DNA of 33,688 bases from contig JAHITJ010000105.1 of the NCBI GenBank assembly GCA_018817795.1, forward strand, positions 1 to 33,688, read 5' to 3'. Below the pieces are notes generated by a model. It had not been told where the DNA came from and searched no databases. It saw only the letters and a list, made by a program, of their open reading frames with translations. The position numbers were made by a program, and so were the translations under genes. Within the stretch, counting starts at the first letter, position 1; each line of letters begins with the position of its first letter. This DNA is from Myxococcota bacterium. GTDB lineage: Bacteria > Myxococcota_A > Polyangia > HGW-17. Below, in pieces: positions 1-7,849 of the stretch.

Positions 1-686
1 ATGTCCTCCGGGACCGCATCCGCGACGCCGCCACGGCCGATCCGCGCCGTGAATACCCGATCGGGGCAGTCGCCGACGGCATCACCTGGACCCGGATCTT
101 CCTCGAGAGCCGCCCTGACGACGTCCTGGGCCGCATGTCGTGCATCGATCCGGACACGGTGGACAACGACGACGACGGCGCTTCCGGATGCGGCGTCGAT
201 TGCGACGACGGCGATGACACTGTTTATCCGGGCGCCCCCGAGACCTGCAACGGCCGAGACGACGACTGCGACGGCCTCATCGACAACCACCCCGACTGTC
301 CGCACTGCCAGGAGCACGCAGCCCCGCTGGGCGGCACCCTGCTCTACTGCTTCTGGCCGCTGAACTACCTCGACGCAGAGGCCGACTGCGTCGCCCAGGG
401 CGGACACCTCGCGTCGATCCACGACGCCGGCACCCAGGACACGATCGCGGCGACCGCCCTGGGCATCGTCGGCCAGAACTGGTGGATCGGCGCCAACGAT
501 CTCGACTCCGAAGGGACCTTCACCTGGACCGACGGCACCCCCTTCGATGCCACCTTCTGGGCCGACGGCGAACCCAACAACGCCGACGGATGGGAGAACT
601 GCGCCCACCTCGCCTCCTGGGCTGGCGGCCGTTGGAATGACATCCCCTGCGATTACTCGATGTACTATGTCTGCTATGCGCCCTGA
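1..686 (+). CDS. MopE-like / C-type lectin domain protein (5' end missing)
   Basis: The reading frame is open from the left edge (first full codon at base 3) to a TGA at 684-686, so the true start lies outside the window. The visible 227 residues begin with a short stretch of unknown fold. A MopE-type Asp/Cys motif follows at bases 135-300 (VDNDDDG, CGVDCDDGDDTVYPGAPETC, DDDCDGLID), a family often described as metal binding. The rest, bases about 300-680, is a C-type lectin-like domain with the typical signatures WWIGANDLDSEGTF, WTDG, WADGEPNN, ENC and a final YYVCY. The EPN triplet is the sugar/Ca2+-type signature of classical lectins, so carbohydrate binding is possible but not shown. Such proteins are normally exported; the signal peptide would be upstream of the window. 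Bases 687-825 separate it from the next gene. Confidence 0.85.
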   Translation, partial: VLRDRIRDAATADPRREYPIGAVADGITWTRIFLESRPDDVLGRMSCIDPDTVDNDDDGASGCGVDCDDGDDTVYPGAPETCNGRDDDCDGLIDNHPDCPHCQEHAAPLGGTLLYCFWPLNYLDAEADCVAQGGHLASIHDAGTQDTIAATALGIVGQNWWIGANDLDSEGTFTWTDGTPFDATFWADGEPNNADGWENCAHLASWAGGRWNDIPCDYSMYYVCYAP

Positions 687-825
687 CCATCCGTCGATGG
701 CGTCGAGCCCGCCCGATTTTTCTTGACTTTTTGCATGGCATTTTCACGGACCCTGTCTATACTATTGTGGTTCCAGCAGGATCTCTCCCTGCCGGACCGC
801 TTCTGACATTCCGGAAAGGTGATCC

Positions 826-2901
826 ATGAAAAAGGCTCTGCTTCTCATCGCCAGTCTCTTCCTTGTCTTCGCCTGTTCCCCCGGAGGCGGCGACAACAAC
901 GGCAACAACACCAACAACACCAACAACGTGGATCGCTGCAACTGCACGGACTCCGACGGTGACACGATCTGCGACTTCGACGAGGGAAAGTCCGCCGGCG
1001 CCGATTATGACGTGGACGGCACACCGGACTACCTCGACCTGGACTCCGACAATGACGGCATCCCGGACCGCACCGAGGCGGGCGATCTCGACAAGTGCAC
1101 CGCGCCGTACGACACCGACGTGGACGGTAACGGCGACTTCATCGACATGGACTCCGACGCCAACGGCATCATGGACATCATCGAGGGCACCGGGGACGTG
1201 GACGGCGACGGCGTGCCCAACTTCCAGGACATCGACAACGACGGCGACTTCATCCCCGACACCATCGAGATCGGCGATCCCTCCCAAGGCATCCCCGACA
1301 CCGACAATGACGGCATCCCCGACTACAATGACGTGGACTCCGACTCCGACGGCATCGGCGACCTCTTCGAGACCTACCGCGACACCGACGGCGACGGCAT
1401 CATGAACTTCCGTGATCAGGACTCCGACGGCGACGGCATCCCAGATTCCTGGGAGGGCGGGACCAACGGCAACGTCAACCAGCCCCCGGTCGACACCGAC
1501 GGCGACGGCCACTACGACTTCCTCGACGCCGACTCCGACAACGACGGTCTCCCCGACGGCCAGGAGGACACCAACCAGAACGGCGTGCTGGATCCGGGTG
1601 AAAGTGATCCCCGCAAGGCCGACACCGACGACGACGGCGTCAACGACCTCATCGAGATGGCCGCGGGCACCGATCCGCAGAGCGCGACCGACAATCCGCG
1701 CGCAAACGGCGACTTCGTGTTCATCGAGCCCTTCGAGGAAGATCCCGATCCGTGGAACGACGTGCTGGCCTTCTCCACGGCCTTCCAGAAGCTCGACCTC
1801 ATGTTCATCATGGACGTCTCCGGTTCCATGGCCTCCGAGATCAACGCCGTGCGCAACAACCTGGGAACCATGCTCAACGACGTGATCTGCGCCGCCGGCG
1901 AGGATCCCGCGGTCGACCACTGCATCCCGGACGTCGAGACCGGCATCGCGCTGTTCGGCGAGGGCAGCCCCTCGTACACGCTGACCAAGGCCCTCGACAA
2001 CAACAACCTCACCGGCGACCCGGGGGCCGACGCCCAGTGCACCTACAACCGCCTGCCCACCGACGCGCCGGGCTACAACGAGCACCCCGTGTCGGCCATG
2101 CGCGGCGTGGTCACCGGCACCTGCGCCTCCGACGCCACGCGCACCGGCCGCGGCTGCTTCCGCCCGGGCTCCCTGCACCTGCTGCTGCTGGTCACCGACG
2201 AGGACCTCGACGAGGATCCCCTGTACCCCAGTTTTCAGACCGCCTACAATGACATCTACAACGCCGGCGCGCGCATCATCGTGGACTATGGCGCGGGCAC
2301 CACGACCGACATCAACAACCTTCTTACCGGCCTGACCGGCGCCGCCGTCAGCGGCAACTATCTCGTCCCCGCCATCGACGCAGCCGCGGCCGCCGGCATC
2401 CCGGCCTGCGCGGGCCTGGGATCCAACGTGTTCTACAACTCCCGCGCAGCGGTGCGCGGTGACGACGCCAACGCCGGCGCCGCCCTGTCCTGCGCCGTGC
2501 AGGCCGTGGGCGCCTACGTCCCCCAGGACGTCGAGGCCTGGATCATCAACGATCCGGCCAACGCCGACCCACTGGGCAACCCCGTCGACGCCCCGACCGC
2601 CTTCATCGACTACATCGAGGTCTTCATGGTCGACGCCGATGCCACCTGTCCGGCCGGCTACAACGTCGCCGACTCCGACAGCAACGGCTACAACGACAAG
2701 TTCGTGTCGATCCTGCCTGGAAACCCCGTCTGCTGGAAGATCTTCGTGAAGTCCAACGTGACCGTGCCGCCGGCCACCACGCCGCAGATGTTCATGGCCA
2801 CCGTCGAGGTGCACGGCATCGGTGGCGCCATGCTCGACTCCCGCGACGTCTACTTCCTGGTTCCCCCGGTCATCGAGGGCCCCGGCGGCCCGGACAAATA
2901 G
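826..2901 (+). CDS. Lipoprotein with thrombospondin type 3 repeats and a VWA-like domain
   Basis: This 691-residue protein starts at the ATG at 826 behind an AAGGTG ribosome site. A lipoprotein signal ends at Cys17 (LVFAC). An Asn/Gly-rich linker leads into many Asp-rich calcium-type repeats at about residues 40-290 (forms such as DTDGDGI, DSDNDGIPD, DVDGDGVPN), matching thrombospondin type 3 / OmpA-linker calcium repeats. From about residue 320 a von Willebrand factor A-like fold begins with the MIDAS motif DVSGSM, where Asp330, Ser332 and Ser334 are the expected metal ligands. A later LLLVTDEDLDED stretch fits the second conserved strand. The domain is long and contains several Cys, suggesting disulfides outside the cytoplasm. 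The likely role is a surface-anchored adhesion or ligand-binding protein; the ligand is unknown. A TATACT box at 758-763 could be its -10, but I see no good -35. Repetitive GAC/GGC codons give long open antisense frames that I do not regard as genes. Confidence 0.85.
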   Translation: MKKALLLIASLFLVFACSPGGGDNNGNNTNNTNNVDRCNCTDSDGDTICDFDEGKSAGADYDVDGTPDYLDLDSDNDGIPDRTEAGDLDKCTAPYDTDVDGNGDFIDMDSDANGIMDIIEGTGDVDGDGVPNFQDIDNDGDFIPDTIEIGDPSQGIPDTDNDGIPDYNDVDSDSDGIGDLFETYRDTDGDGIMNFRDQDSDGDGIPDSWEGGTNGNVNQPPVDTDGDGHYDFLDADSDNDGLPDGQEDTNQNGVLDPGESDPRKADTDDDGVNDLIEMAAGTDPQSATDNPRANGDFVFIEPFEEDPDPWNDVLAFSTAFQKLDLMFIMDVSGSMASEINAVRNNLGTMLNDVICAAGEDPAVDHCIPDVETGIALFGEGSPSYTLTKALDNNNLTGDPGADAQCTYNRLPTDAPGYNEHPVSAMRGVVTGTCASDATRTGRGCFRPGSLHLLLLVTDEDLDEDPLYPSFQTAYNDIYNAGARIIVDYGAGTTTDINNLLTGLTGAAVSGNYLVPAIDAAAAAGIPACAGLGSNVFYNSRAAVRGDDANAGAALSCAVQAVGAYVPQDVEAWIINDPANADPLGNPVDAPTAFIDYIEVFMVDADATCPAGYNVADSDSNGYNDKFVSILPGNPVCWKIFVKSNVTVPPATTPQMFMATVEVHGIGGAMLDSRDVYFLVPPVIEGPGGPDK

Positions 2902-2918
2902 TTTTTCTCTCGATCCCT

Positions 2919-2935
2919 GGGTAGCAAAGCTACCC
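2919..2935. terminator. Short perfect hairpin between convergent genes, possible terminator
   Basis: GGGTAGC, a three-base AAA loop and GCTACCC form a 7-bp perfect stem in the 81-base gap between two convergent genes. Position and symmetry fit a bidirectional terminator. There is no strong T run on either side, so the call rests on location and stem only. Confidence 0.35.
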
Positions 2936-2982
2936 GCGGCTAGTTTCCGTATATGGTAAAGCTACGCGGGGGCCGGGATGGT

Positions 2983-3735
2983 TCACTTCACGGGAACAGG
3001 TCCCTGGCACAGGCCATACGTTCCATAGGGCACGCAGGTCTCGGCGGGATCACACTGGGTCTGCTCCTGGCAGACCTTGATGCACTTTCCGTAGGTATCA
3101 CCGGGGACGATCTCGCTGCACACGTGGCCGCCGGCGCAGTCCCAGGCGATCTTGCAGCGATCATTGGCCAACTGCGGACCGGCGGGCAGACAGGAGGTCT
3201 CGCTGTTGAAGATCAGGTAGCAGCCCTCCCCGCTCCCGCAGCCGCGGTTCTTCACGGGATCGCAGCCGTCGCTGCGGAAGCACACATCGATGAGGGAAGA
3301 ATCTTCGGTGTTGTAGCAAGTCCCGCCGTCAGGGCAGCGGGAATGGGAGGAGACGTTGCAGTAGGGGACGCAGATCGCCGGGGATCCGACCATGCCCTGG
3401 ATGCAGACCCCGCCGTGCGGGCAGCGGTTCAGGTCGCACAACCCGTAGAAATTGCCTTCGGAGAAGAAGAAGTTGGCCAGACATTCGACCCCGTCGGTAT
3501 CCGAGTAGACGCACTGCTGATCCTGGTCGCACGAAGGGGGCGAGTCGTAGTAGACGATGTTTGGGTTGCACTCCTGCCAGGCACACTCGGGCTTCTCCAG
3601 GCACGACTCGATGCTGCAATCGGGCGGCAGCATGTTGCACGCGGGCTCGCCCGGTTCGTCGAAGCTGACCATCAGCGAGCACGCGCCGGAAAAAAATGAG
3701 GCGCAAAAGACAAAAACAAGCAGACCTGAACGCAT
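2983..3735 (-). CDS. Cysteine-rich exported lipoprotein, function unknown
   Basis: I place the start at the ATG at 3735 because AGGAGG lies a few bases upstream and the product then opens with a lipoprotein signal ending at Cys19 (FFSGAC). An upstream in-frame start at 3816 would bury this signal. The 250-residue product has more than 25 Cys after the signal. They sit in short EGF/TIL-like spacings (for example CSIESCLEKPEC, CPHGGVC, CPDGGTCY, CGSGEGCY, DPAETCVPYG). This resembles the disulfide-rich small modules common in surface proteins of Myxococcota-type bacteria. No catalytic motif is visible. It lies 82 bases downstream of the small exported protein on the same strand and may be the last member of that set, though it has its own strong ribosome site. 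Role and partner are unknown. Confidence 0.8.
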   Translation of the reverse strand: MRSGLLVFVFCASFFSGACSLMVSFDEPGEPACNMLPPDCSIESCLEKPECAWQECNPNIVYYDSPPSCDQDQQCVYSDTDGVECLANFFFSEGNFYGLCDLNRCPHGGVCIQGMVGSPAICVPYCNVSSHSRCPDGGTCYNTEDSSLIDVCFRSDGCDPVKNRGCGSGEGCYLIFNSETSCLPAGPQLANDRCKIAWDCAGGHVCSEIVPGDTYGKCIKVCQEQTQCDPAETCVPYGTYGLCQGPVPVK

Positions 3736-3817
3736 GAAATGCCTCCTGTGGACGACTTCTACTATGCCCCGGATGTTCGGATTGTCAATCAGGGAGTGCC
3801 GGAAAGAACCCGTCAAC

Positions 3818-4408
3818 TCAAGGTTTCGGCACCAATTGCAAGGTCAGCCTGTCCTGGGCCAGCAGCACCTTGCCGGTGAAGGTCCGCTTTCCGAACCAGG
3901 AGCTCAACTGAGACTCCAGATTGATGGAGAGGCGCTTCTCCAGCAGGCCCCGGCCCTGGTCGGAGAACAGCCATCGCTTGAAAGCGACCAGGATGGTCAG
4001 GGCGTGGCTCCCGAGGCTCATCTTGACCGCGTCCTGATAGGAGATGGTGATGCTGCGGACGGGTATCTCGATCTTCCTGCCATCGAAGGTGGGCACGAAC
4101 GAGGCCTGCAGCGAGAGGGTCTGGTAGAGGCGGATCCTGCGGGTGGCCGCGAACGGGATGGGGACCTCGACGTGCCCTGAGAACACCAGGTCGAAGGTCG
4201 CGGTCACGGCGAACACCGTGATCTTCGAGATGGTCACGTTCTCCAAATGAAACATCGAGTTGAGGGAATGGCTGCGCCCGTACTCCGCATTCATGGCTTC
4301 GTCGATGGCGCGGGCGTCCAGGGACAGGGAGATGGTCTGGGCCCCGGCAGGCGAGGCCAGGAACATGGACAGCAGGATCAGGAGTCCGCAGGCGAGTCCG
4401 CGCAACAT
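3818..4408 (-). CDS. Small exported protein of unknown function
   Basis: This 196-residue product starts at the ATG at 4408, one base after the TAG stop of the upstream TPR gene (4412-4410), which points to translational coupling. The first residues form a Sec signal with a hydrophobic core and a likely cleavage after SPAGA, giving a mature start at QTISL. The mature part alternates strands and has a central FAVTATFDLVFSGHVEVPIPF segment, suggesting a small beta-rich fold. It contains no Cys cluster and no catalytic motif I recognise. The general look (small, exported, lipid-binding-like beta fold) is reminiscent of DUF1439/YceB-type proteins, but the resemblance is too weak to name it. A longer frame to 4549 exists but overlaps the upstream gene and lacks a signal at its start. 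Confidence 0.8.
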   Translation of the reverse strand: MLRGLACGLLILLSMFLASPAGAQTISLSLDARAIDEAMNAEYGRSHSLNSMFHLENVTISKITVFAVTATFDLVFSGHVEVPIPFAATRRIRLYQTLSLQASFVPTFDGRKIEIPVRSITISYQDAVKMSLGSHALTILVAFKRWLFSDQGRGLLEKRLSINLESQLSSWFGKRTFTGKVLLAQDRLTLQLVPKP

Positions 4409-4409
4409 G

Positions 4410-5984
4410 CTACACCTTGGCCGTAGGCCAGCGAAGGAACACGAACAGTCCCAGTGCGGCCAGAAACGCCAGCAGCAGACCGGTGCGCTGGTCGTCACCC
4501 ACCGGGGTGCGCGGCATCGGATCCAGCTCGCGGATGGCCGCGGCCGCATGCAGGTGGGCCGGATTGCGGACCAGCGCCATGCGGTGCATCAGCAGCGCCG
4601 AGGGACGATCCCCGGCGGCCTCTTCCTTGAGCCCCAGCAGATAGTAGAGATCCGCCTCCACGAGGGGATCCTCGCGGGTGAGCAGGCACAGCCGGAGGTA
4701 CTGGAGCGCCTGCGCCAGATCACGATCCTCAAGGGACTGGCGCGCCTTCAGCAGGAAGGCAGGGGCCATGCGATCCTTGCCCGGAATCTGCGGGGCGAAC
4801 GCGAGGATCTGCCGGTAGGCGTCCACTGCGCCGTCAAGGTCGCCGGACTTCGCCTGCTGCAGCGCCTGCTCGAACGCGACCTCGTGCTTCTTCATGCGGG
4901 CCAGATCCCACTGACGGAACAATTGGCGCGCCAGCTCCTCGCCGACCGTGGTGCGGTCGTAGTCACCGCGCGTGACATCCTCGAGCTGCTGCTTGACGGC
5001 ATGATACGCCTGCGAGCGGGCGGAGATGTACAGCACGGCCTGGGTCTCCTGGCCACCGGCGGTCTTCACCGTGCCCATCTTGGCGCGGGTCGTCCCGGTC
5101 GAGAGGTAGGTCACGATGGCCTCGCGGGCCGCCGCGCGCAGCTCCTCGTCCTCATGGTTGGCAAAGGACAGGATCGGGCCGATGGCCTCGGCCACCTGGA
5201 AGGACGCATACATGTCCATGAGTTTCTTCTGCAGGTCCAGGGTGGCGCTCTGCAGGTTCAGCCGCGGGTTGCCCGACGGTGTGCTCTGCAGCACGAACCG
5301 GGCCCAGCGGCTGCGAAAGTACGCATCGGGCTGCTTCTCCCGATCCGGATTCTTCAGCGACTCCTCCAGGAACGCGGGCACCAGCAGCGGACCGAACTCG
5401 GCCAGCGCGGCTGTGATCTCCTCACGGAAGATCAGCGTGGGCTCGAAGAACGCCGCATCGAACATCACCGGCGGTGAGGCAAGGTCCTTGAGCCGCCCCA
5501 GACCGCGAAGCAGGCATCCCCGCTCGGCCAGATCGGCGAACAGTTGGTTCCGCGCATCGTCCTGCGTCGAGTAGGGCACCCCCAGCAGCAGGTCGGTGAC
5601 CGGCGGCGGCGGCGGCGCGGAGCGGGTGCGCCGGGTGTCGGTCGTGGACAACTTCACCTTGGGTTCGAAGAAGGCCCCGTTGGGAGGCGGCAGCGTGGCC
5701 CCGCGCAGGGCCAGGTACTCCCGGACGCGCTCCACGGCCGAGGAGCCCAGCGGCGCCATGATCACGGCCCTGGCCTTCTCGGCGTCGACCTCCTCGGCGA
5801 GCTGGTTGCAGTAGCGGGTCCGCTCGAACGGGTCGGCCTTCCACCAGGTCTGGCGGGTGAGCGTTGAGCTCGGCCTGACCTCGGTCGGCCCGGGCTCGGA
5901 GGCGGCACCGGGGACCGCCGCCGGATCCGGCGCGGCGTTCTGGGAAAAAATGAAAAAAACCACAAAAAACAGGCTCGTCCACAT
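4410..5984 (-). CDS. Exported/membrane-anchored protein with HEAT-like and TPR repeats and a C-terminal membrane helix
   Basis: The chosen start is the ATG at 5984 because it gives an N-terminal hydrophobic segment (MWTSLFFVVFFIFS) suitable as signal or anchor; the ribosome site is weak. The 524-residue product has a Pro/Ala-rich linker to about residue 50, then an alpha-helical region with possible HEAT-type pairs around residues 210-310. TPR-like helices follow at about 370-490, for example DLDGAVDAYRQILAFAPQ, DLAQALQYLRLCL and GDRPSALLMHRMALVRNP. A final membrane helix at about 500-520 (LLLAFLAALGLFVFLRW) ends the protein. TPR and HEAT repeats usually scaffold protein-protein contacts, so a periplasmic or membrane scaffold is likely. 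Its stop is one base from the start of the small exported protein, so the two are probably co-translated and may act together. The partner is unknown. Confidence 0.82.
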   Translation of the reverse strand: MWTSLFFVVFFIFSQNAAPDPAAVPGAASEPGPTEVRPSSTLTRQTWWKADPFERTRYCNQLAEEVDAEKARAVIMAPLGSSAVERVREYLALRGATLPPPNGAFFEPKVKLSTTDTRRTRSAPPPPPVTDLLLGVPYSTQDDARNQLFADLAERGCLLRGLGRLKDLASPPVMFDAAFFEPTLIFREEITAALAEFGPLLVPAFLEESLKNPDREKQPDAYFRSRWARFVLQSTPSGNPRLNLQSATLDLQKKLMDMYASFQVAEAIGPILSFANHEDEELRAAAREAIVTYLSTGTTRAKMGTVKTAGGQETQAVLYISARSQAYHAVKQQLEDVTRGDYDRTTVGEELARQLFRQWDLARMKKHEVAFEQALQQAKSGDLDGAVDAYRQILAFAPQIPGKDRMAPAFLLKARQSLEDRDLAQALQYLRLCLLTREDPLVEADLYYLLGLKEEAAGDRPSALLMHRMALVRNPAHLHAAAAIRELDPMPRTPVGDDQRTGLLLAFLAALGLFVFLRWPTAKV

Positions 5985-6119
5985 GCTGACAGTTACCCCG
6001 TCGGGGACCGGTACGGGACCGGTCCAAGCACGACAACCTACCACGAAGCCGCTTGATTCTCCACCCACTGAATTAATTTCCATTCCATTTCGGCCGATGA
6101 ATAGTAGCATGGCACCGAG

Positions 6120-6959
6120 ATGACACCTGCCCGACCCCATCCCCACCGTTTCCGAAACCTGCTGACCTGCGGTCTCCCGCCGGACGCGGATCCCGAGCGC
6201 CTGCGCCTGACCGTCATCCTGAACCTCTCCACCCTGTCGGGCGGCCTGTTTTTGATGATCTTCGCCATCCACAACCTGCTCGACAGGAACCTGGGGCTGG
6301 GCCTGGCCGATGCCGTCACCTGCGTGATCGTCCTGGCTTCAAACATGCATCTTCGCCGCAGCGGGAACCTCCGGCTGGTCTCAGGGGTCTCCATCGCGGC
6401 CTCCTGCCTCTTCTTCCTGTTCGTGCTGGCCAGGGGAGAGGTTCACCAGGCCACCTACGTCTGGTCCCTGGCCGTTCCGGTCATCACGGTCTTCCTGCTG
6501 GGCTCGAAGTCCGGACTGCGCCTGGCCGCGCTGTACTGGTTCCTGATGCTCGCCTATTTTCTTTCTGCGCACCAGTTCAACGGCCTCACGCACTATCCTC
6601 GATTCATCTTCGTGCGGACCCTCTCCGTCTATGCGCTGATCACGGCCATGGTTTTTTTCATGGAAGAGAGGCGACACCGGATCTTTCGGGATCTCCAGGA
6701 CAAGCGCGCCGAGCTGGCCGATCAGATCGAGCGGCTGAAAAAAGAAGAGAAGGAGAAGGAAATCCTGATCCGGCGTCTTCAGAAGAGCCTGGCTGAGGTC
6801 AAGACCCTCAAGGGGTTCCTGCCGATCTGCTCATACTGCAAGAAGATCCGGGACGACGCCGGATACTGGAACGGGCTGGAGCAGTACCTCACCGCCCATA
6901 CCGACGCCCGCGTCGAGATGGGCCTCTGTCCGGACTGCGTGAAGGGCAGGCAGGCATGA
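6120..6959 (+). CDS. Six-helix membrane protein with C-terminal CxxC-x29-CPxC module
   Basis: This 279-residue product has six predicted membrane helices between residues 30 and 185. A charged coiled coil rich in Glu/Lys/Arg follows at about 186-228 (RRHRIFRDLQDKRAELADQI). The C-terminal module reads LPICSYCKKIRDDAGYW and closes with GLCPDC. The two cysteine pairs, exactly 29 residues apart, look like a zinc-ribbon or other metal site. As I recall, the same module terminates many PAS-type sensors and response regulators of deltaproteobacteria. No kinase, GGDEF, EAL or HD domain is present, so the module itself would have to be the output. The ATG at 6120 has only a weak ribosome site. The stop overlaps the start of the next gene (ATGA), so the pair is translationally coupled. 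A sensory role is inferred from architecture. Confidence 0.82.
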   Translation: MTPARPHPHRFRNLLTCGLPPDADPERLRLTVILNLSTLSGGLFLMIFAIHNLLDRNLGLGLADAVTCVIVLASNMHLRRSGNLRLVSGVSIAASCLFFLFVLARGEVHQATYVWSLAVPVITVFLLGSKSGLRLAALYWFLMLAYFLSAHQFNGLTHYPRFIFVRTLSVYALITAMVFFMEERRHRIFRDLQDKRAELADQIERLKKEEKEKEILIRRLQKSLAEVKTLKGFLPICSYCKKIRDDAGYWNGLEQYLTAHTDARVEMGLCPDCVKGRQA

Positions 6960-7813
6960 AGGATTCGCGCCCTTCCTCCCCGCGGTGGCGCAGGCTGGTC
7001 TCCGGAGTCCTTCCTGAGAACGATGCCTGGCACTTCACCCCGCTGTCGCTGGTCAACGCGACGCTCATCGGTGCGGGATCCTGCTCCCTGCTGTTCGGCT
7101 CCCTGGCATGGCTCCGTGGAAGCCGCCTGCCGGCGATCCTGGACTTTTCGCTGACGCTCCTGCTGGCCTTTCTGTATGTCCGGCTGCAACTCCGCAGGGA
7201 CGTGCAACGGACCGCAGCCCTCGCCACCGCGCTGGGCGGGCTGTTTTTCCTTGCCCTGGTGGCCCATGGCAGCGTCCTGAAGAGCGGCTTTGTCTGGATG
7301 ATTCTCTATCCCGTGCTGGCTCTCTTCGTGCTGGGGGCCCGGCGAGGCACGCTGGCCACAGCCCTCGTCCTCGCCGGCGCGCTATTCCTCTTCGGACTGT
7401 CCCCCGCCGTCGACTGGATCCCGGCATACTCTTTCCCGGTGATCCTCCGGGCTGTGGCTGTATATCTGCTGATCTTCCTGTTCACGCTGATCATGGAGGT
7501 GACCCGCACCACCTTTTTCACCCAACTTTCGTCTGCCCATGAGGAACAGGCCCGGCAGGCCCTGCAACTGGAACGGATCAACGAGGAGAAGGCCGCCCTG
7601 ATCCGGGATCTCGAGCGCAGCCTCGGGGAGGTCCGTTCCCTGAGGGGTCTACTGCCGATCTGCACGGGGTGCGGCAAGCTCCGCGACGATGACGGCTACT
7701 GGATGGAGCTCGGGAATTACCTGTCGCGGAACACGGACACGGTGCTCACCCACGGCATCTGTCCGAGCTGCTCCAGAGAATTGTACGCCGAGTTCATGCC
7801 TGAAGAGAGGTAG
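6956..7813 (+). CDS. Paralogous six-helix membrane protein with C-terminal CxxC-x29-CPxC module
   Basis: The 285-residue product repeats the architecture of the preceding protein: a short basic N-terminus, six hydrophobic helices between about residues 28 and 182, then a coiled coil (HEEQARQALQLERINEEKAA). It ends with LPICTGCGKLRDDDGYW and GICPSC at about residues 225-270. Helix positions, the linker register (RDLERSLGEVRSLRG versus RRLQKSLAEVKTLKG) and the 29-residue spacing between Cys pairs match the upstream gene, so the two are tandem paralogs despite low identity in the membrane part. The start codon overlaps the upstream stop by four bases, so the products are probably made together and may form a heteromer through the coiled coil. 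No enzymatic domain is visible. It ends 36 bases from the convergent PAS protein gene. Confidence 0.82.
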   Translation: MKDSRPSSPRWRRLVSGVLPENDAWHFTPLSLVNATLIGAGSCSLLFGSLAWLRGSRLPAILDFSLTLLLAFLYVRLQLRRDVQRTAALATALGGLFFLALVAHGSVLKSGFVWMILYPVLALFVLGARRGTLATALVLAGALFLFGLSPAVDWIPAYSFPVILRAVAVYLLIFLFTLIMEVTRTTFFTQLSSAHEEQARQALQLERINEEKAALIRDLERSLGEVRSLRGLLPICTGCGKLRDDDGYWMELGNYLSRNTDTVLTHGICPSCSRELYAEFMPEER

Positions 7814-7849
7814 CCAACCCATGCGGGCCGTCCACGGACCGATTTCCGT

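Noticed and set aside
687-757. Possible terminator after the lectin-like gene (GGCG/CGCC stem followed by a T-rich stretch)
   Set aside because: The stem is only four base pairs and the T run is interrupted, so it is too weak to list.
757-2814. 685-codon open frame on the minus strand opposite the calcium-repeat lipoprotein
   Set aside because: It is the mirror of repetitive GAC/GGC codons, giving a Val/Gly/Asp-rich product with no domain. The plus-strand frame has signal peptide, ribosome site and recognisable repeats.
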